From CAZSDU01 sp964429135 (lineage in GTDB: Bacteria > Bacteroidota > Bacteroidia > Bacteroidales > FEN-979), in the NCBI GenBank assembly GCA_964429135.1, contig CAYSAU010000023.1:1-19530 (forward strand): a stretch of DNA of 19,530 bases. Direction: 5' to 3'. The stretch's first letter is position 1. Each line of letters opens with the position of its first letter. Shown here piece after piece: positions 17,401 to 19,530 of the stretch. The notes beneath the pieces are model-generated. The model made no database searches. It was not told the origin of the DNA and saw nothing but the letters and a program-made list of their open reading frames with translations. A program made the position numbers and the translations under genes.

Positions 17401-17578
17401 CGATCAGTCCATGAACTTCTTTTTTGATGTGCTTCCAAGGGGAACCTATGTGTTCGAATATCCGCTTAAAGTCAATGCCGCCGGAGAATATTCCAACGGA
17501 ATCACTACCATACAATGCCTGTATGCCCCGGAATTCTCAGCCCATTCAGAAGGAAGCCGGATCATGATAAGGGAGTGA
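11492..17578 (+). CDS. Alpha-2-macroglobulin family protein without a thioester
   Basis: A 2028-residue secreted or periplasmic protein. A Sec signal peptide covers about 1-23 (hydrophobic FLLFFLSVFLHGL, cleavage after SQA); there is no lipobox cysteine. The long helical N-terminal part (about 30-400) is typical of Bacteroidetes members. An MG2-type domain starts near FFTDRAIYRPGQ (574-585). The A2M core is at FYPSL...FTAPESLTRWKFMGLAHT (from 1223). An alpha/alpha barrel (thioester-domain fold) covers about 1440-1800, and C-terminal macroglobulin domains with VHMKDMRASAFEP (about 1928-1940) close the protein. Family members trap proteases, usually through a Cys-Gln thioester in ECAEQ-like sequence. 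Here the matching segment reads YPNADALFTAFYAN (1454-1467), with Asn1456 for Cys and Ala1459 for Gln, so no thioester can form. Residues 1894-1904 are encoded by an octamer repeat. No pbpC partner is nearby. It is probably in one operon with leuS (15-bp gap). Confidence 0.95.
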   Translation: MKTAEKIFLLFFLSVFLHGLSQAQTFRSAPLWKQVDSLAGLGQPKSALAKVNLIYEQAKKNKNNTDFIKAVLYKIRLNADFQEDFILQTIGDLRTEILAASQPEKQILQSILAEVYWKYYQQNQFRFRDRTQLKENKSDSINTWDLSTISREITDTYLLSLENPELLKSKPIKEYEAILENMKNAAFRPSLYDFLAWRALEFFMSGQVLKNPSPDPDTTGNDALRIFNELLAFHAKDKDPRALIDLELKRLDFIHEISFQPEKDSVYIEALKQLERKYLSTPWSTDITYTLAQFFYQQGQRYRPLRSDKYRLDILAAEGKCEEAIQRFPGSEGAGNCKILLSDLRQPSFQLTLPYAITPDKPSLALLEFKNIPRLNFRLLSLDPENFSEKTNGLTREQLLAYLESLPETLSWEQPLPEENDHQQHSLEIDLPQIPSGFYILMGTTGKSSMAKDKSYTYAAFWSSRISYISQRNEIGGIDFYLIDRENGQPIAEAIAEGWVKNYNYKTRRYESQKLGDFISGKEGHFSVPPVESGARNANLYLKIRNGKETFYTENFYQYPVSISRDVPATITRFFTDRAIYRPGQTIFFKGIMMMKSEETYQILAHKPLTVVLNDANNQKLAEQTFTTNEFGSFNGSFIAPMGVLAGQMSISTASGYIHFRVEEYKRPSFEVVFKSMEGNYRLGEQITVHGEAGAYAGNKVSGAKVSYRVVRTARFPWWSRSWYWPTPASPAMEITNGFTTTDEAGNFSLDFKAIPDLLVDINNQPVFTFEVYVDVTDVNGETQSSVTSIAAGYRSLLIETNLPESFDPTHDSLFNIRTTNLNGRSTPAQVTMALYRLEQPERSFKPRLWERPDLESMSREEFYSRYPNDIYEDDNNPEKWEKTLLLENNIHTLTDSVLNISTQKLGAQPGCFLLVLKSKDPFGQEVEKKHYFTVFHSLANEIPVNALCWFTPLTRTACPGETARFLIGTTEEGLNVLFEIRVHDSLFSRQWIKLNQEQRLIEIPVLEAYRGNFSVNFNSILFNRSFQYSQVVNVPYADKKLGIVLETFRNKLYPGQNEEWKIRICGPDKKPVNAELLAGMYDASLDVFQPNHWTFNIYRRYFSATSWDARNAFKVITSTTYTPDQQKGDYSYRQFYQLNWFGLNYFGGRYSPLKRGMGDQMNLSEMSYSAVTAKGGEDITPAVPSAEKTESGLAELEEDEKPAFQNMPGIQIRRDFRETAFFYPSLVTDSTGSIILKFTAPESLTRWKFMGLAHTSKLETGQIEKELITSKDLMVFPNAPRFVRQGDTLVFSTKIVNLSGKVLDGTVSLNLQDPVSLKNLNYLILNSTTQKLLDLQADELGNSTIEISWKLYIPISPELTALQYRVTAVAGNFSDGEEKIIPVLTNRMMVTETLPLPVRGKGNFNFSFDKLINTSREDLSTQSLKNYKLTLEFASNPAWYAVQALPSLSEKKYPNADALFTAFYANSIASFIANSNPKIKAVFESWLALTPSALYSNLEKNQDLKSAMLQETPWVTEARNETERKQRLGMYFNTGKLELQKQEDLMKLKKLQSPNGAWPWFEGMPESRYITQNIITGLGHLIHLGIIDLYNNKEIHEMVEQAIGYLDRELKTDFELLKKNNNAKIEENHLSPTQIQYLYARSYFMDIPIQPDGRTARQGCKEAFEYYQGQADKYWLKQDQYLQGMIALALNRLGKKETPGLIVKSLSEKALHSEEMGMYWAVNKGWLWYQVPIETQAMMIEVFDEVARDKKSIEDQKIWLLKQKQTQDWKTPRATAEAIYALLLRGCDLLASNPEVKIKLGDEQIDSEKLNDTPKEAGTGYFRYSWTGESIKPEMGKISVSKSSDGIAWGAVYWQYFENLDKITLAATPLKLEKQLFIEKNSASGPVLQTIELTNSTTQQLTSLLHVGDKLKVRIILTVDRDMEFVHMKDMRASAFEPLISNPGSGNDHNPGLSGYRYQDGLGYYQSVSDQSMNFFFDVLPRGTYVFEYPLKVNAAGEYSNGITTIQCLYAPEFSAHSEGSRIMIRE
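17171..17202 (-). repeat. Octamer-like array inside the A2M coding sequence
   Basis: Four 8-base units, CTCACCAA, CTCAACAA, CTCAACAG and CTCACCAG, lie in tandem and encode LTNSTTQQLTS. Read on the minus strand they are variants of the TTGGTGAG unit found at the 3' ends of this gene and aspS. In this reversed orientation the unit has no stop codon in any frame. The stretch falls between the VLQTIE strand and HVGDKLKVRI, probably a surface loop. Confidence 0.7.
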
Positions 17579-17600
17579 GTTGGTGAGTTGGTGAGGTGAT
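17575..17600 (+). repeat. Octamer array (TTGGTGAG) at the 3' end of the A2M gene
   Basis: A partial unit GTGAG (17575-17579), two perfect TTGGTGAG units (17580-17595) and a decayed GTGAT. The TGA stop of the A2M gene (17576-17578) is in the first, partial unit. The second full unit supplies the TTG at the -33 position of the aspS promoter candidate. Confidence 0.85.
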
Positions 17601-17618
17601 TCTTTCTTTCTACCTTTG
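17588..17618 (+). promoter_or_regulatory. aspS promoter candidate (TTG - 20 bp - TACCTTTG)
   Basis: TACCTTTG at 17611-17618 is a perfect Bacteroidetes -7 box ending 19 bases before the aspS ATG. TTG at 17588-17590 stands 20 bases upstream, the expected -33 distance, and lies within an octamer repeat unit. The site also argues against a GTG start at 17596, which would place the promoter inside the coding region. Confidence 0.55.
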
Positions 17619-17637
17619 TGCTTGTAAAATTGAAAAG

Positions 17638-19386
17638 ATGTTTCGAACACATACCTGCGGCGAATTGAATATGCATCATGTTGGCCGGGAAGTCACATTG
17701 GCTGGCTGGATCCAACGCTCACGCGACATGGGAGGGCTTACCTTCATTGATCTGCGCGATCGCTATGGCATTACCCAGCTTGTTTTTAATATGGATGTCA
17801 ATCCCTCCCTTTGCATGGAAGCCCTTAAACTGGGAAGGGAATTCGTAATCTCTGTCACTGGAAAAGTTGCTGAACGATCCAATAAAAATCCGAAAATGCC
17901 GACCGGGGACATCGAAATCCTGGTGGATCATTTCAGCGTACTGAATGTTTCCAAAACCCCGCCTTTCACTATTGAGGACCATACAGACGGGGGCGAAGAG
18001 CTACGTATGAAGTACCGTTACCTTGACCTGAGACGAAACATCAACCGGAAAAACCTTGAGTTAAGGCACCTTATGTCCATTGAGACACGCAATTACCTTA
18101 ATGCCCAAAAATTCTTAGAGATCGAAACCCCCTATATGATCAAATCCACCCCGGAAGGAGCAAGGGATTTTGTGATCCCCTCCCGCATGAATCCGGGACA
18201 ATTCTATGCCCTTCCGCAGTCGCCACAGACGTTCAAGCAATTGCTGATGGTGGCCGGATTTGATCGCTATTTCCAAATTGTACGCTGTTTTCGGGATGAG
18301 GACCTCCGTGCCGACCGCCAGCCGGAATTCACCCAGATCGACTGCGAAATGGCTTTCGTGACCCAGGAAGACATCCTCCAGACCTTCGAAGGACTCGCAA
18401 AACACCTTTTCAAAACAGTTGTGAATATCACCGTGGGAGATTTCCCCCGGATGTCATATGAGCAAGCCATGAAACGTTACGGCTCCGATAAACCGGATAT
18501 ACGTTTCGAAATGACTTTTACGGAAATTAACGAATTCGTAAAAGGGAAAAATTTCAAGGTTTTTGATGATGCTGAGCTGATCATTGGCATCAAGGCTTCA
18601 GGGTGTTCTGAATATTCCCGCAAGCAGCTTGATGAACTGACCGATTTCGTAAAAAAGCCACAGATAGGCGCTTCCGGGTTGATTTACATACGATATAGCC
18701 CGGATGGCCAGATAAAATCCTCTATAGATAAATTTTATACCCCTGGAGATCTGCTCGCTGTCCTTCATCATTTCGATGCCCAACCCGGCGACCTGATCCT
18801 GATCCTGGCCGGAAAAAAAGAAAAAACCCGCCAGGCGATGGGAAGCCTTCGTCTGGAAATGGGCAAACGCTTGAACCTGATGCAAGCCGGTGACTTTAAG
18901 CCGCTCTGGGTGGTTGATTTCCCCTTACTTGAATGGGATGAAGAAACCCGGCGTTTCTATGCCAAACATCATCCTTTCACTGCTCCGAAACCGGAAGATA
19001 TTCCATTACTGGACACCGACCCCGGCGCTGTGCGTGCCAATGCCTACGACCTGGTCATCAATGGAACTGAAATCGGAGGCGGATCGATTCGGATCCACAA
19101 TAAAGACCTGCAGAAAAAAATGTTCCAGGTGCTCGGATTCACCGATGAACTTGCAAGGGAACAATTCGGATTCCTGATGAACGCCTTTGAGTATGGCGCT
19201 CCTCCCCATGGCGGAATCGCCTTCGGTTTCGACCGCTGGACCACCATATTCGGAGGAGGGGATTCCATCCGTGACTTCATGGCCTTCCCGAAAAATAATT
19301 CCGGCAGGGATGTAATGATCGACAGCCCCTCGGTGATTAGTGAAGAACAGCTTAAAGAGCTGGGGATAAAGCTGGTGAGTTGGTGA
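17638..19386 (+). CDS. aspS: Aspartyl-tRNA synthetase
   Basis: A 582-residue class IIb aminoacyl-tRNA synthetase of the bacterial type, charging tRNA-Asp (and tRNA-Asn if non-discriminating; the sequence alone does not settle this). The N-terminal OB-fold anticodon domain is at about 1-110 (MFRTHTCGEL, TLAGWIQRSRDMGGLTFIDL). MKYRYLDLRR (124-133) follows. Motif 2 begins at FRDEDLRADRQPEFTQ (from 218), and motif 3 ends in GFDRW (530-534) with Arg533. QSPQTFKQLL and NGTEIGGGSIRIH, both active-site segments, are intact, and the GAD-type insertion lies between motifs 2 and 3. ATG at 17638 is chosen over an in-frame GTG at 17596 because family proteins begin MFRTH-like and the -7 box lies between the two. 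The last residues, LVSW, and the stop are encoded by the octamer array. It has its own promoter box 60 bp after the A2M gene. Confidence 0.97.
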   Translation: MFRTHTCGELNMHHVGREVTLAGWIQRSRDMGGLTFIDLRDRYGITQLVFNMDVNPSLCMEALKLGREFVISVTGKVAERSNKNPKMPTGDIEILVDHFSVLNVSKTPPFTIEDHTDGGEELRMKYRYLDLRRNINRKNLELRHLMSIETRNYLNAQKFLEIETPYMIKSTPEGARDFVIPSRMNPGQFYALPQSPQTFKQLLMVAGFDRYFQIVRCFRDEDLRADRQPEFTQIDCEMAFVTQEDILQTFEGLAKHLFKTVVNITVGDFPRMSYEQAMKRYGSDKPDIRFEMTFTEINEFVKGKNFKVFDDAELIIGIKASGCSEYSRKQLDELTDFVKKPQIGASGLIYIRYSPDGQIKSSIDKFYTPGDLLAVLHHFDAQPGDLILILAGKKEKTRQAMGSLRLEMGKRLNLMQAGDFKPLWVVDFPLLEWDEETRRFYAKHHPFTAPKPEDIPLLDTDPGAVRANAYDLVINGTEIGGGSIRIHNKDLQKKMFQVLGFTDELAREQFGFLMNAFEYGAPPHGGIAFGFDRWTTIFGGGDSIRDFMAFPKNNSGRDVMIDSPSVISEEQLKELGIKLVSW

Positions 19387-19403
19387 GTTGGTGAGCTGGT
19401 GAG
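19372..19403 (+). repeat. Octamer array (YTGGTGAG x4) at the 3' end of aspS
   Basis: Four contiguous units: CTGGTGAG, TTGGTGAG, TTGGTGAG, CTGGTGAG. The array encodes the final LVSW of AspRS and its TGA stop (19384-19386), then runs to two bases from the stop of the converging minus-strand gene. No hairpin terminator was seen between the two genes. Confidence 0.9.
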
Positions 19404-19404
19404 T

Positions 19405-19530
19405 TTATTTAAGTTCTTTTTCAAAGGCTTCGCGGTCTTCCCTAGAAAGATGAGGACACTCCAGCATGGCTTTTCTTAATTCCTGGGCAAAGTCCTTGTT
19501 AAACTTATCATCGGTTAGTTTATTCTTATT
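19405..19530 (-). CDS. 3' end of an unidentified minus-strand gene (partial)
   Basis: The minus strand is open from the window edge to a TAA at 19405-19407, giving 41 residues. They include DDKFNKDFAQELRKAML, ECPHLSREDRE and end AFEKELK. The composition is that of a charged helical soluble protein, with a hydrophobic-to-acidic pattern like real coding sequence. I do not recognise a family. It converges on aspS, with only the octamer array between the two stop codons. Confidence 0.55.
   Translation of the reverse strand, partial: NKNKLTDDKFNKDFAQELRKAMLECPHLSREDREAFEKELK

Noticed and set aside
17596..17637. GTG start that would extend AspRS by 14 residues
   Set aside because: The extension reads MILSFYLCACKIEK, is unlike any AspRS start, overlaps the octamer repeat and contains the perfect -7 box TACCTTTG. 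ATG at 17638 gives the usual MFRTH-like start.
19387..19404. Bidirectional terminator between aspS and the converging gene
   Set aside because: The interval is only octamer repeat, which has no self-complementary stem.

Overview
The window looks like chromosomal DNA from a member of the Bacteroidetes (Bacteroidota), probably an uncultured Bacteroidales-like lineage. The evidence is the ftsX - DUF3098 - uppP - truB gene order, the Bacteroidetes-type long LeuRS, a roughly 2000-residue alpha-2-macroglobulin-family protein, and several promoter candidates ending in the Bacteroidetes -7 box TAnnTTTG. Shine-Dalgarno sequences are mostly absent, which also fits. No rRNA, tRNA, CRISPR array, insertion sequence or phage gene was seen.

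Layout. Bases 2-61 hold the 3' end of a + strand gene. A long minus-strand run follows (8539 down to 77). In transcription order it encodes a 1305-residue AsmA/TamB-like envelope protein, FtsX, a DUF3098 membrane protein, undecaprenyl-diphosphatase UppP, pseudouridine synthase TruB, tRNA adenosine deaminase TadA, a RhaD-like class II aldolase and a single-domain response regulator. DUF3098, uppP and truB overlap by one base at each junction and are surely co-transcribed. A 93-bp divergent promoter region (8540-8632) separates this run from a plus-strand run: leuS, a 2028-residue A2M-family protein 15 bp behind it, and aspS. The right edge (19405-19530) holds the 3' end of a minus-strand gene that converges on aspS. 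No stretch over 300 bp lacks a gene.

Functionally the window is mostly housekeeping. One part is envelope growth and division (AsmA-like protein, FtsX, UppP, possibly A2M). The other is tRNA charging and modification (LeuRS, AspRS, TruB, TadA).

The least ordinary content is threefold. (1) Two families of short tandem repeats, a heptamer (GCGATAG) and an octamer (TTGGTGAG), sit exactly on gene 3' ends and contain the stop codon in all four intergenic arrays. A fifth, octamer-like array lies inside the A2M coding sequence in the stop-free orientation. (2) The A2M-family protein has lost the thioester Cys and Gln. (3) The AsmA-like protein is built from about six repeats of roughly 180 residues that can be read by eye. 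I did not find a clearly new defence or metabolic system.
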